Of a DNA stretch of 64,000 nucleotides, positions 32,904-42,404 are shown in pieces (positions within the stretch are counted from its first letter, which is position 1; each line of letters begins with the position of its first letter). Below the pieces are notes generated by a model that was not told where the DNA came from, ran no database searches, and saw only the letters and a list, made by a program, of their open reading frames with translations. The position numbers and the translations under genes were made by a program. Origin of the DNA: CALCEB01 sp035531475 (lineage in GTDB: Bacteria > Acidobacteriota > Terriglobia > UBA7540); contig DATKST010000101.1 of the NCBI GenBank assembly GCA_035531475.1, positions 1 through 64,000 of the forward strand. Direction: 5' to 3'.

Positions 32904-35737
32904 AACGACGCTCTTCCGGCCGGTTCTCGATTGCGCGCCTGGCCATTGCCGCTGGATGTACGTGGCTCATTACGCTGGTTATGTTGCCCGGTCAGACGGC
33001 GAAATTCCCTCCGGCAGAGCCTGTCCTCAGCGCCTCACCGCTTGGCATCGACCGCGGCGCGGCGGGAGTATGGCAGAGCCTGCTGAAATTGCACACGAGC
33101 GCCAGCCTTATCCTGATCACCGCGCACCCGGACGACGAAGACGGCGGGATGCTTGCATACGAATCCCGCGGCCAGGGCGCGCGGGTGATGCAGTTGACGT
33201 TGAACCGGGGCGAGGGCGGAATGAACATGATGTCCTCCGACTACTGGGATGCGCTGGGGATTCTGCGCACCGAAGAACTGCTCGCCGAAGACCGCTACAC
33301 CGGAGTGAGCCAGTATTGGACGCGGGCGGCTGATTTCGGGTTTTCGAAATCGAAGGAAGAGTCGCTGGCCAAGTGGGGATATGACCGCGTGTTCTACGAT
33401 GTGGTCCGGGTTATTCGCATGACCCGCCCGCTGGTGGTAACTTCCGTTTGGGTTGGCGGGCCGACGGACGGCCATGGCCATCACGAGCTAGCGGGCCAAT
33501 TTGCCCAGCAGGTGTTCAATGCGGCGGGCGATCCAAAAGTTTTCCCGGACCAAATCCAACAGGGCCTCAAGCCGTGGAAACCGCTGAAGATGTACGCGCG
33601 AGTCCCGCGCTTTGCCATCACTTCCAAGGGCATCTACGACTACGCCACACGCCGCTTGGAACCGGTGCGGTTCGAGGATTACATCCACAAAACCTGGATC
33701 AACGGCCTTCTTTCGACGAACGTTCAGATTCCCGAAGGACAATACGATCCGGTGTTGGGTGATTCTTTCATCCAGATCGCCGCGCAGGGACTGGCCTTGC
33801 AAAAAACCCAGAATGGGGGGGTGGGGATTCCGCCCGCCGGCCCATTCTTAAGCCCGTACCATCGATTCGGTTCGCGCGTTGCTTCGAAGGAGCACGAGCA
33901 GTCCTTCTTTGATGGAATTGATACGTCTCTGTCGGGAATCGCCAGCCTCGCGCCGCAGGACCAAGCTGAACCACTGCGCCAAAGCTTGAGCGCCATCAAC
34001 CAATCAGTGGAAGCGGCGATGGACGGCTTTTCCGCATTGCATCCCGGACGCATCGCTCCTCAGTTGGCATTGGGTCTGAAGGCGCTGAATGAGTTGATCG
34101 CTCAGGTCAACGCCGGAAATCTGCCTGCGGATGCGAAAGACGAAATCCTTTACGAGTTGCAGATTAAGCGCGTGCAATTCAACACGGCGATCACTCGAGC
34201 CTTGGGGCTTTCTTTGCTTGCTACGGTAGCTCCTGAGCACGAATCGAAAAGCTTCTTCGCGGCTCTGATGCCTCAACCGGCCGCATTCAATGTGGCCACG
34301 CCGGGCCAGCAATTTGCAGTGAATGTCCATGTGGCCGATCAAGGAACGACGCCGGTTGCCATCAAGGATATTCACTTGACATGGCCAAGCGGTGAAACCT
34401 GGCAAGTGAATCCGCAGTGCAGCCCCGGCGTGAGTCTCGCGGGCAGCACGGTGGCGGATCAGCGCTTCGCCGTCACGGTGGCGCCAAATGCGGCTTCGAC
34501 GCGCCCTTATTTCAGCCGTCCCAATATCGAGCAGGCTTACTACGATATCAACGATCCCACATATCTAAATCACTCATTTGCGCCCTACCCGCTGACAGGG
34601 TGGGTAGATTACATCTATCACGGGGTTACGATCCATCAAGGCCAGGTGGTGCAGACGGTGCATCGTGTGGAACGGCTTGGGCCGGTCCTGAATCCGCTTG
34701 CTGTTGGACCGGCCATCTCCATCGCGATCTCTCCCCGCGCGGGGATTCTGCCGCTTGGAACCAAGACCTTCGGCATTACTGCCACCGTCCGCAGCGAAAT
34801 CACCGCCAAAGCCAGCGGTACACTGCGCCTGAAATTGCCGCCGGGTTGGAGCGCTTCTCCACAGCAAGCCGCATTCTCCATTCCGGCATCCGGTCAGGAG
34901 CAGAGCGTCACGTTCCGGGTCACGTGCCCGAATCTTCAGGAAAAGTCTTATAAGGTCACGGCGCTCGCGGGGTTCGATGGGCGCACCTATTCAGAAGGCT
35001 TTCGGGCCGTGGGTTACCCGGGTCTCCGGCCCTACAATGAATACAAGGCTGCGGTTTATCGCACGACTGGCGTGAACGTGAAAGTGGCGCCGAACCTGAA
35101 AATCGGCTATGTCATGGGAAGCGGCGACGAAGTACCTGAATCGCTCGGCAGCCTGAATTTGAAAGCTCAATTGCTAACAGCGCAGGACTTGGCGGCTGGA
35201 GCTCTGAGCCAATATGATGTAATTCTGCTTGGAATCCGCGCCTATGCCGTCCGTGACGATTTGAGACTCCACAATGACCGGCTGCTTGAATACGTGAAGA
35301 ATGGCGGGGTGGTGGTCGTCGAGTTCAACACTCCGGAGTACAACCACAACTATGGTCCTTATCCTTATGACCTATCCAACAACCCTGAAGTGGTGGTGGA
35401 TGAGACCTCGATAGTGAAGATTCTGGAGCCGTCAAATCCGTTGATGACGTGGCCGAACAAAATCACACCGGCGGACTTTAATGGGTGGTATGAAGAGCGG
35501 GGACATGGGTTCATGAAGTCGTGGGATTCCCACTATCAAGCCCTGCTTGAAACCCACGATCCGGGCCAGGACCCGCAAAAAGGGGGATTGCTGGTGGCAA
35601 GGTATGGTCAAGGGGCCTATGTCTACTGCGCCTACGCGCTCTACCGGCAATTGCCGGAAGGCGTGCCCGGGGCATTTCGCCTTCTTGCGAATCTAGTCAG
35701 CTTGCCGAAGAATCCCGGGATCAGCGCCCTGCCGTAA
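32900..35737 (+). CDS. Multidomain PIG-L family deacetylase, secreted
   Basis: 945 residues with an N-terminal hydrophobic signal (LAIAAGCTWLITLVMLPG). Residues about 70-330 are a LmbE/PIG-L deacetylase with the metal motif ITAHPDDEDGG and a further ligand group GHGHHE, typical of enzymes that remove N-acetyl groups from sugars. The middle (about 590-700) resembles an NPCBM/NEW3-type beta-sandwich (LKLPPGWSASP). The C-terminal 240 residues resemble a class I glutamine-amidotransferase-like (ThuA-like) fold: YDVILLGIRAYAVRDD, NGGVVVVEFNTPEYN, GQGAYVYCAYALYRQ. It is likely an envelope enzyme acting on glycans. The start overlaps the MBL gene. Confidence 0.82.
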   Translation: MKRRSSGRFSIARLAIAAGCTWLITLVMLPGQTAKFPPAEPVLSASPLGIDRGAAGVWQSLLKLHTSASLILITAHPDDEDGGMLAYESRGQGARVMQLTLNRGEGGMNMMSSDYWDALGILRTEELLAEDRYTGVSQYWTRAADFGFSKSKEESLAKWGYDRVFYDVVRVIRMTRPLVVTSVWVGGPTDGHGHHELAGQFAQQVFNAAGDPKVFPDQIQQGLKPWKPLKMYARVPRFAITSKGIYDYATRRLEPVRFEDYIHKTWINGLLSTNVQIPEGQYDPVLGDSFIQIAAQGLALQKTQNGGVGIPPAGPFLSPYHRFGSRVASKEHEQSFFDGIDTSLSGIASLAPQDQAEPLRQSLSAINQSVEAAMDGFSALHPGRIAPQLALGLKALNELIAQVNAGNLPADAKDEILYELQIKRVQFNTAITRALGLSLLATVAPEHESKSFFAALMPQPAAFNVATPGQQFAVNVHVADQGTTPVAIKDIHLTWPSGETWQVNPQCSPGVSLAGSTVADQRFAVTVAPNAASTRPYFSRPNIEQAYYDINDPTYLNHSFAPYPLTGWVDYIYHGVTIHQGQVVQTVHRVERLGPVLNPLAVGPAISIAISPRAGILPLGTKTFGITATVRSEITAKASGTLRLKLPPGWSASPQQAAFSIPASGQEQSVTFRVTCPNLQEKSYKVTALAGFDGRTYSEGFRAVGYPGLRPYNEYKAAVYRTTGVNVKVAPNLKIGYVMGSGDEVPESLGSLNLKAQLLTAQDLAAGALSQYDVILLGIRAYAVRDDLRLHNDRLLEYVKNGGVVVVEFNTPEYNHNYGPYPYDLSNNPEVVVDETSIVKILEPSNPLMTWPNKITPADFNGWYEERGHGFMKSWDSHYQALLETHDPGQDPQKGGLLVARYGQGAYVYCAYALYRQLPEGVPGAFRLLANLVSLPKNPGISALP

Positions 35738-35813
35738 CGCTTGCATCCTTGCCGGCAAATGCCGCCGGGACGCCAACGCACCTAACACTTGAAGTCAACC
35801 ACCGCCAGCCGCG

Positions 35814-36839
35814 CTATTCCAACGGCGCCCAAGCCATGCCGTCCACTCCATGACCTGTTTCGATCAATTTTTCAACCTTCCAGTTTCCCAGATCAATCAC
35901 GGCCACTTCGTGGCTCGAGTCACAAGAAACAAATGCGACTTTGCCATCGGGCCGGAGGAGAATTTCCTGCGGCGCTTTGGGAACGGGAATCGTCCTTTCG
36001 AACTTCATCGATTTCAGGTCAATCACAGCAATCTGATCGCGTGAAGGCAGCGTGGCCAGCAGCCATTTTCCGTCCAGCGTGACTCGCGTCCCAAAGGCGA
36101 TATCCGGTATCGCAATCCAGGAATGGACTTGGTTCGTCTGCGTGTCAATCACAGCGATGCGTGGAGAAGTTTGATCCGCCGTGAAGACGAAATGATCATC
36201 CGGAGTGATCGAGATTCGCTGGACGTGGCCCGAGACCTTAATCACCTTGATCGGCTTCCGCGCTTTCAGATCGAGCGCCGTGACCGTGCCGGGGCCGACG
36301 TTGGCGGTGTAGCCTCTGCGGCCGTCGTTCGAGATGATGAACATGTGGGATTCCGGCTGCTCCGTTGAAATCGAGCCCACCACCTTGCGGGTGGCAGGGT
36401 TAATGATATAGATGGCGTGCGCAAGCTCGGCGGTGACATAAAGCATTCCGTCAGGACCTATCACCGGACAATGTGGCCGGACCGCCTTGCCGAGGTCCAT
36501 TTCCCCCACGCGCTCGTGCTGGGTCACATCCATAATGGCGATCGAATGGCCGCTTGAACCCGGCTGGCCCACGCCGGAATTGCCGTAAATCGGGACGAAA
36601 GCGAGACGGCCGTCGGGCGAAGCTGCGACTTCATGTCCGGTGACTCCGCCGTCGGGAATGACGGCCACTTGCTTGTCCTCTTTCAGGTCCACAATGCCGA
36701 GCGAGTGGTCCGCCTTGTTGCAGACCAGGAGATAACCATTGGCCGGCGCCGAGGGCGCGGATGGAACGCCAACCGGGACGACCGGCACGATCAAGCCTAA
36801 AGCCCAAAGCCAAGCGAAATGACCATTGAACGAAATCAT
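35814..36839 (-). CDS. Secreted YncE-like seven-bladed beta-propeller protein
   Basis: 341 residues from the ATG at 36839, chosen because GGAGG lies 10 bases upstream. The signal peptide is MISFNGHFAWLWALGLIVP. The rest is repeated YVTN/NHL-type blades, each with a pattern like I-x-V-I-D-x-x-x (HSLGIVDLKEDKQVAVIPDG, IAVIDTQTNQVHSWIAIPD, IAVIDLKSMKFERTIPVPK, VAVIDLGNWKVEKLIETG). Such proteins are often periplasmic scaffolds or binding proteins. No catalytic motif is visible. It faces the PIG-L gene tail to tail with 76 bp between them. Confidence 0.8.
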   Translation of the reverse strand: MISFNGHFAWLWALGLIVPVVPVGVPSAPSAPANGYLLVCNKADHSLGIVDLKEDKQVAVIPDGGVTGHEVAASPDGRLAFVPIYGNSGVGQPGSSGHSIAIMDVTQHERVGEMDLGKAVRPHCPVIGPDGMLYVTAELAHAIYIINPATRKVVGSISTEQPESHMFIISNDGRRGYTANVGPGTVTALDLKARKPIKVIKVSGHVQRISITPDDHFVFTADQTSPRIAVIDTQTNQVHSWIAIPDIAFGTRVTLDGKWLLATLPSRDQIAVIDLKSMKFERTIPVPKAPQEILLRPDGKVAFVSCDSSHEVAVIDLGNWKVEKLIETGHGVDGMAWAPLE

Positions 36840-36999
36840 GAGAGGAGCCTCCGATGAGATCATAGAAATCGTCTTGCATCCGCACGATCACTGGACAACG
36901 CGCCCGCCCATAGCGCCGGCATCTTGCCGCTGTGACGATGGCGCACCATCTTCAACTCAATTGCCAAACCCTACAGTCGCCTGACCGCCTCAGGCTGGC
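36840..36999. other. Short spacer between two leftward genes
   Basis: No coding or repeat signal was noticed apart from the GGAGG ribosome site belonging to the propeller gene. Confidence 0.4.
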
Positions 37000-37338
37000 T
37001 TACACCTCGCTTCGCGCCGCCTCACACTCCTCGCACGGGCACAAATCGCGAAGGTAGGAAAACGCATAAATGCCGGTAGAATGGCCGTCATTCCAGAAAA
37101 TCTGCAAAGCATAGCGCCCCAGAACCTCCGCCCGTTCCGGGCGCAGCGCCGTGGTGAACAGGGGCAAACCCGCGGGGGCGGTTTTCTTGGACGCGGGATG
37201 GGCATCCGTGCAAGTGGCGCAAGGGCATTGGTCCCGCAAATCCCGGTAACGGTACGAGCTGCTGTGGCCGTCGGACCATTCAATCCGCAGCGTATCATCA
37301 CCGGCATCGAGCTTAATCTTGCGAGGAATGATTGCCAC
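37000..37338 (-). CDS. DUF971-domain protein
   Basis: 112 residues with IPRKIKLDAGDDTLRIEWSD, DLRDQCPCATCTDAH and YLRDLCPCEECEAARSE. Two DLR-x-x-C-P-C-x-x-C motifs give two Cys clusters. The domain matches DUF971, found alone in bacteria and at the N-terminus of gamma-butyrobetaine hydroxylases, and it recurs beside mrp/apbC. Here it is directly downstream of mrp in the same direction (117 bp). A role in Fe-S cluster handling is plausible but inferred from context. Confidence 0.85.
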   Translation of the reverse strand: MAIIPRKIKLDAGDDTLRIEWSDGHSSSYRYRDLRDQCPCATCTDAHPASKKTAPAGLPLFTTALRPERAEVLGRYALQIFWNDGHSTGIYAFSYLRDLCPCEECEAARSEV

Positions 37339-37455
37339 TTTTTTGAGTCCTCAAACCCAGGACGGCGTTGACCCCACCGGAGCCACCGGCTTTCTGCGAT
37401 CCGCCGTCAGAAAGAAGACCAAGCCGATACAGGCTGACCGCTGAAAGGTGATCGC

Positions 37456-38523
37456 TTACTCGATCGTGATCTCTTCTTCCGCCGCGGCCAGCAATTTTTT
37501 AACCTCGCCTGCCACGGCTTTGGCCACTTCGCCAAATACCTTCCCTTGCGGCGTTGTGGCGTCCAGCGCCACCGGCCTGCCGCTGTCGCTTTTGGCTCGG
37601 ATGGCCGTATCCAAAGGAATTTCACCCAGAAACGGGAAGCCCAATTTTTGTGCCGCCGCGCGGGCGCCACCGTGCCCGAAGATATCCTCGCGCTTTCCAC
37701 AGTGCGGGCAGATGAAGTAACTCATATTTTCGACAATGCCGAGCACCGGGACGTTCAACTTTTGGAACATGCTGATGGCTTTCGAAGCGACGTGAAGAGC
37801 CAGATCCTGAGGCGTGGAAACAATCACTGCGCCCGTCAGCGGAATCGTCTGGCACAGGCTCAACTGAATGTCTCCGGTGCCGGGTGGCATGTCGATGACA
37901 AGATAATCCAGCTCGCCCCAGCGCACGTCTCCCAAAAACTGCTGAACCGTCTTGTGAAGCATCGGTCCGCGCCAGATCACGGCATCATCTTTGGGCAAAA
38001 AATAACCCATGGAAATCAGCTTGATTCCATATTCCACGGGGGGAGCGATTTTGCCCTCGACCACTGCGGGCTCCTGTCGCCCGCCCATCAGGATCGGAAC
38101 GCTCGGCCCGTAGACATCCGTATCCATCAAGCCCACCTTCGCCCCCTGCAGGTGAAGGGCGATGGCAAGATTTGCGGCCACGGTGGATTTGCCCACCCCT
38201 CCCTTGCCGCTGCCCACGGCCACCGTGCTTTTGACGTTGGGAATCAAGTTGGATTTGGGGCTGCGCGCCGGGGCTTGTGCGGGAGCAACGCGCACTTGAA
38301 CGTCGGCCACACCCAGCGCTGCCACAGCCTCTTTTGCGCTTCGCACGATCTGGCCATTTGCCGGATCGTGGGGATTTTGCAATTGCAACGTAAATGTAAC
38401 GCGCTGATCGCCGACTTCAACGTCCTTGACCAAACCCAGGGCAACAATGTCCTTCGAGTGGGCTGAGTCCCGCACGGCGCTCAATGCCTTCATAACATCT
38501 TGTGGATGAATCCTGGTACTCAT
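37456..38523 (-). CDS. mrp: Mrp/ApbC-type Fe-S cluster carrier P-loop ATPase
   Basis: 355 residues from the ATG at 38523 (MSTRIHPQDVMKALSAVRD). Residues about 1-90 are a MIP18/DUF59 domain. The ATPase domain has the deviant Walker A VGSGKGGVGKSTVAANLA, the switch DTDVYGPSVPILMG, and YLVIDMPPGTGDIQLSL. The conserved C-x-x-C for Fe-S cluster binding is FICPHCGKREDIFGHGG. It carries and delivers Fe-S clusters to apoenzymes. Followed by the DUF971 gene. Confidence 0.92.
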   Translation of the reverse strand: MSTRIHPQDVMKALSAVRDSAHSKDIVALGLVKDVEVGDQRVTFTLQLQNPHDPANGQIVRSAKEAVAALGVADVQVRVAPAQAPARSPKSNLIPNVKSTVAVGSGKGGVGKSTVAANLAIALHLQGAKVGLMDTDVYGPSVPILMGGRQEPAVVEGKIAPPVEYGIKLISMGYFLPKDDAVIWRGPMLHKTVQQFLGDVRWGELDYLVIDMPPGTGDIQLSLCQTIPLTGAVIVSTPQDLALHVASKAISMFQKLNVPVLGIVENMSYFICPHCGKREDIFGHGGARAAAQKLGFPFLGEIPLDTAIRAKSDSGRPVALDATTPQGKVFGEVAKAVAGEVKKLLAAAEEEITIE

Positions 38524-38676
38524 AAATGGAGCTTGACCTTTCACGGGCCAAACACCCGAGGTGTGGCCTCATTCAAATTGTGCTGCGAAGTGCGAACGGC
38601 TTCGCCCAAAGCCTTGATACGCTTCTGAACTCCAATCCGGCGTCAGAGACCGCCTCAACAGCGGCGCAACGCGGTT

Positions 38677-40065
38677 TTACTTGGGCTGTTCCGTGAGTCT
38701 CGCAATGGAGTGCAGCAGATCGTACTTGGTAAGAATTTCAAATCGCCCCTCGCCGAAATCCACGAAAACCGCCGGGCAGTCCCGGGTAATGCAGGATGTA
38801 ATCTGCTCGATGGTCGAGCCGGGCGTAAGCACTGGGAAGCTTTCGCTCATGACCTCCGCCACCAGCATTTTTTTCAGGTCACTGCCTTCCAGGGCGAGGT
38901 TCAAAATCTCGTCCTCGTAAAGCGCACCTACCGGCATCCCACTATCAAAGACCGGCAGTTGCGAAAAGTCCTCGGCTTGCATCCTCGCCAGCGCCGCGGC
39001 GACCGAATCCGTAGGCGCTACGATCACCAGATCCCGCCGCTGCCCGGCGTCGATTTTAGCTTGAACAATCTCCTCCGCCATCAATGGAACGGGAGATTCC
39101 AGATAACGGTTATCCTTCATCCATTCGTTGTTGTAGACCTTGCTCAGGTAGCGCATCCCTGTATCTGGAATGAAAATGACCATGACTTCACTTTCGGTGA
39201 GTGTGGGGAACACTTTGGCGGCTGCGCCCAGCGCCGTTCCGGCCGATCCCCCGCCGAAGATGCCTTCCATGCGGGCGAGTTTCCGCGCCCATTGGAAGGA
39301 CTCCTTGTCCGTCACACGAATGACATCGTCCAGAAGGCTGAAATCGAGCGTGCTCGGGAAAAAATCTTCACCGATGCCTTCCACTTTGTAGGTTTCTCCC
39401 TTGACGACCTTGCCGGTGTGAAAGAAATCATAAAGGATCGATCCGGCAGGATCGGCGCCGATGATTTTCACCTTCTGATTCTTCTCCTTGAGGAAGCGCG
39501 CGATACCGCTGAGGGTTCCACCCGTCCCCATGCCCGCCACGAAGTGGGTGATGCGGCCTTCCGTATCCTCCCAAATTTCAGGACCCGTGGTGCGGTAATG
39601 AACCTCGGGATTTGTCGGATTGTGATACTGGTCTGGATGGTAGGCGTTCGGCGTATCGCGGGTGATCTTATCGGCCATGGAAACATAACTGCGAGGGTCT
39701 TCCGGTGGCACCGCCGTGGGACATACCACCACTTCCGCGCCGAGCGCTTTCAGCAAATCGATCTTCTCTTTGGACTGTTTGTCCGTAATCGTAAAGATCG
39801 TTTTGTAACCTCGTACTACCGAGACCAGCGCCAATCCCATTCCGGTGTTGCCGGAGGTCGCCTCAACAATGGTTCCACCCGGCTTCAGCAGACCTTTGCG
39901 CTCGGCGTCATCCACCATGGCGATGCCGACGCGGTCCTTCACGCTGCCGCCAGGATTCAGGAAGTCACATTTCACGTAGACTTCGCCCTTGGCGCGCTTG
40001 GGAATGCGGTTCAGGCGGATCAGGGGGGTACGGCCGACGGCTTCCAGGATGTTGTTATAGCGCAT
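38677..40065 (-). CDS. cbs: Cystathionine beta-synthase (PALP plus CBS domains)
   Basis: 462 residues. Residues 1-320 are a PLP-dependent beta family enzyme with the Schiff-base Lys in GGSVKDRVGIAM, the phosphate loop SGNTGMGLALVSV, and GMGTGGTLSGIARFLKEKN. Residues about 335-460 form a CBS-domain pair (LVIVAPTDSVAAALARMQAE and EVMSESFPVLTPGSTIEQI), usually regulatory. It condenses serine with homocysteine, or makes H2S from cysteine. A shorter CysK or CysM would lack the CBS domains, which supports cystathionine beta-synthase. The upstream gene is divergent. Confidence 0.88.
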   Translation of the reverse strand: MRYNNILEAVGRTPLIRLNRIPKRAKGEVYVKCDFLNPGGSVKDRVGIAMVDDAERKGLLKPGGTIVEATSGNTGMGLALVSVVRGYKTIFTITDKQSKEKIDLLKALGAEVVVCPTAVPPEDPRSYVSMADKITRDTPNAYHPDQYHNPTNPEVHYRTTGPEIWEDTEGRITHFVAGMGTGGTLSGIARFLKEKNQKVKIIGADPAGSILYDFFHTGKVVKGETYKVEGIGEDFFPSTLDFSLLDDVIRVTDKESFQWARKLARMEGIFGGGSAGTALGAAAKVFPTLTESEVMVIFIPDTGMRYLSKVYNNEWMKDNRYLESPVPLMAEEIVQAKIDAGQRRDLVIVAPTDSVAAALARMQAEDFSQLPVFDSGMPVGALYEDEILNLALEGSDLKKMLVAEVMSESFPVLTPGSTIEQITSCITRDCPAVFVDFGEGRFEILTKYDLLHSIARLTEQPK

Positions 40066-40444
40066 GATTTAACCAGGCTAAGGATGTCGTGCTCAATGAT
40101 TATACTCGAATGGCCCCCATCGCGCTGGGAGCAATTCACATTGATTTCTTATATCGCAGCCTAATGGGCAACTGATCCATTTCGGACCCAATACATCGCC
40201 TCACCCCTGCCCTCTCCCTGCAAGCGGGGAGAGGGTGACGCGAAGCGGCGGGTGAGGGGTGCCGGTTGGAAGATGGAACAGTTATTTCTGAACGGGCCCT
40301 GACCGGAATTCCCAGCCCTCGGCGTGAACCCGGGGTTCCCGGCCAACTTCCCGCCACCGGTGAAAGCAGTTGTAGTAAGATGGCCTTGACAACACAAGCT
40401 GGCGCACGAGCGGGGATAAATGGGCGCGCATGGGGAGGAGCATG
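40066..40444. other. Divergent intergenic region with family-3 hairpin
   Basis: A family-3 repeat lies at 40199-40260. A relatively AT-rich patch (GATTATACTCGAATGG, near 40096, and ATTGATTTCTTATATCG, near 40140) may hold promoter elements for cbs. GGGGAGGAG at 40431-40439 is the ribosome site for the next gene. Nothing else is supported. Confidence 0.5.
40199..40260. repeat. Family-3 palindromic repeat
   Basis: CCTCACCCC, a CTCTCCCTGC-AA-GCGGGGAGAG hairpin, and GACGCGAAGCGGCGGGTGAGGGG. The ends pair, and there is a small bulge from a C to T change in one arm. Confidence 0.75.
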
Positions 40445-40996
40445 ATGGATCTTCGAGGAAAAAAAGTGGCGGTCCTGGTGGCCGAGCAATACCAGGACCT
40501 TGAGGTCTGGTATCCGCTGCTGCGCTTCCGGGAAGACGGGGCGAAAACCGAGGCGGTGGGCGCCGAAGCCGGGAAGACCTACTGCAGCAAGAAAGGATAT
40601 CCGGTGATTGCCGATGAATCGCTTGCCGATGTCAACGCCTCAAGCTATGATGCCGTGGTCATTCCGGGTGGCTGGGCGCCGGATTCCTTGCGGCAGGACG
40701 AGCGGGTGCTGAAACTGATCCGCGACATGGACGCTGCCGGCAAAGTGGTGGCTTCCATCTGCCACGGTGGCTGGGTGCTGGCTTCGGCCGGGATCATCCA
40801 GGGAAGAAGGGCCACTGGATTCAAAGCCATTAAGGATGACTTGATCAACGCCGGCGCCAAGTATGCAGACGAAGAAGTGATTGTGGATGGGAACCTGATC
40901 ACATCCCGCGTTCCAACGGACCTTCCCGCGTTCTGCCGGGAAATTGCCAAGGCCCTGGGTGCGCAACCCATGGCTCGGAAGGCCGGGAAATGGTGA
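40445..40996 (+). CDS. DJ-1/PfpI family protein
   Basis: 183 residues from the ATG at 40445 (spacing of 5 from GGAGG favours it over ATGs at 40442 and 40430). The DJ-1/PfpI fold is evident: KKVAVLVAEQYQDLEVWYPL with the conserved Glu, YDAVVIPGGWAPDSLRQ and the nucleophile elbow VASICHGGWVLASAG (Cys). Related proteins act as deglycases, chaperones or proteases, so a specific reaction cannot be assigned. It is transcribed with, or just before, the ThuA gene (74 bp). Confidence 0.88.
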   Translation: MDLRGKKVAVLVAEQYQDLEVWYPLLRFREDGAKTEAVGAEAGKTYCSKKGYPVIADESLADVNASSYDAVVIPGGWAPDSLRQDERVLKLIRDMDAAGKVVASICHGGWVLASAGIIQGRRATGFKAIKDDLINAGAKYADEEVIVDGNLITSRVPTDLPAFCREIAKALGAQPMARKAGKW

Positions 40997-41070
40997 ACGG
41001 CGGGTTGGTTTCGCCTGAATCTCTGGGGGAAAACTCTTAACCGCACATTCTCGTTTGACAAGGAGACATT

Positions 41071-41841
41071 ATGCCGTTCCGGGTGTATCGCCGCATTCCG
41101 CTGGTTGTAACCTTGATTTTGGCAATAGGGCTTGCCGTATCGCCTTTGCCAGCACAATCATCCAAGAAGCAATTGCTTTACTTTACCCTGTCCGCCGGCT
41201 TCAAGCATGAGAGCATTCCGCTCTCCGAGCAAATCGTGAAGCAGATCGGCGACAAGTCCGGGGCGTTTGAGACCACGGTGAGCCAGGACGTCTCCGTTTT
41301 TACTCCTGAAAACCTGAAGAAGTATTCCGCCGTGATGTTTTATACCACGGGTGAACTGCCCATGAGCGATGCCCAAAAAAAAGCATTCATCCATTTCGTC
41401 AAATCCGGCCACGGGTTCATCGGCGTTCACAGCGCCACGGACACGTTCTATATGTGGCCTGATTATTTGCAACTGATTGGCGGATATTTCAACGATCACC
41501 CGTGGCACCAGCAAGTGACGGTGGACGTGGCCGACACCTCCAGTCCTCTGGTGAAGTTCCTCGGCAAGTCTTTCCAGCTTACCGACGAGATTTACCAGAT
41601 CAGTGATTTCCAATACCAGACTTCGCACGTGCTGCTTCGATTGGATCCATCTTCCGTCGATCTAAATAAGAATGGCGTTCGCCGGCGTTTCTATGGCTGG
41701 CCGCTGGCCTGGACCCGCCGCGACGGCAAAGGCCGCGTCTTTTACTGCGGCCTGGGCCACGAAGATTCCACGTGGAATGATCCCAGATTCCAAGAGCTGG
41801 TGCTGAACGGCATTCGTTGGGCGATGGGTGGTTCCAAGTAG
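41071..41841 (+). CDS. Secreted ThuA-domain protein
   Basis: 256 residues with a signal peptide (VVTLILAIGLAVSPLPAQ). The ThuA-type class I amidotransferase-like fold shows as LLYFTLSAGFKHESIP, YSAVMFYTTGELPMSD, FIGVHSATDTFYMWPDY and GRVFYCGLGHEDSTWND. ThuA-domain proteins occur in sugar utilisation gene sets and in periplasmic enzymes of Acidobacteria and Bacteroidetes. The glutamine-hydrolysing Cys is absent, so it is not a true amidotransferase. Its position after the DJ-1 gene may be functional, since both belong to the same superfamily. Confidence 0.85.
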   Translation: MPFRVYRRIPLVVTLILAIGLAVSPLPAQSSKKQLLYFTLSAGFKHESIPLSEQIVKQIGDKSGAFETTVSQDVSVFTPENLKKYSAVMFYTTGELPMSDAQKKAFIHFVKSGHGFIGVHSATDTFYMWPDYLQLIGGYFNDHPWHQQVTVDVADTSSPLVKFLGKSFQLTDEIYQISDFQYQTSHVLLRLDPSSVDLNKNGVRRRFYGWPLAWTRRDGKGRVFYCGLGHEDSTWNDPRFQELVLNGIRWAMGGSK

Positions 41842-41893
41842 CCTGGCGCCAGCGTTCCCTGGAAGCCAATACCGGGCAATGGCCCGGCAAGGC

Positions 41894-41962
41894 GGTAGTG
41901 GTACATTTTCGCTGTTGTAGCGGCGGTCTCTGACCGCCGCTACAGCAAACTGGCCCAATACC
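41894..41962. mobile_element. Short family-1 MITE (69 bp)
   Basis: GGTAGTGG and CCAATACC ends (right end has one mismatch). The interior keeps a single hairpin TGTAGCGGCGGT-CTCTG-ACCGCCGCTACA. Flanks GGCAAGGC and CACAAACC agree poorly, so the duplication has decayed or is absent. Confidence 0.7.
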
Positions 41963-42038
41963 CACAAACCGGTCAGCTTGAAATCTTCCCGCCGCGTTGA
42001 GCATCATATGTGTAAAACACAACTGAGGAAATGAACGT

Positions 42039-42326
42039 ATGGGTTTGCTGAACCTCTTAAAGCCAATCAATCGAGATCAGTGGTTCTTGTGCCATGAGTG
42101 TTTGATGCAAAGTGGCAACGATTCCACGAAGTCTATATTTCATTCGAGAGCGCCGAAGGTCTTAATCCTAAACCGGCCACTGCAAAAGTGTCCACGCTGC
42201 GGAAGCGTCAATACCAAGTCGTTCCAGGAGCTTAAAGACGAGCACAAGGACTCCACGCTTTTCGGGCTTGAGCGCATCGTTAAGAAACATCCAAGAGCCC
42301 AGTTTGAGTTTGAGAAGGCAAGCTGA
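42039..42326 (+). CDS. Small zinc-ribbon-like protein
   Basis: 95 residues with GAGGAA 9 bases before the ATG. Two CxxC pairs, CHEC (FLCHECLMQS, about residue 17) and CPRC (QKCPRCGSVNTKSF, about residue 48), can bind zinc. The C-terminal half is Lys/Glu-rich. I do not recognise a specific family. It lies between two clusters and faces the long glnD gene tail to tail. Confidence 0.6.
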   Translation: MGLLNLLKPINRDQWFLCHECLMQSGNDSTKSIFHSRAPKVLILNRPLQKCPRCGSVNTKSFQELKDEHKDSTLFGLERIVKKHPRAQFEFEKAS

Positions 42327-42404
42327 GGCAAGGGTGTGAACCTTTCCGTTTGGGGGAGGCTGCGGCAGTGAATTTCCCCCGGCGTCTCTCAATCCCCGCG
42401 AGGG

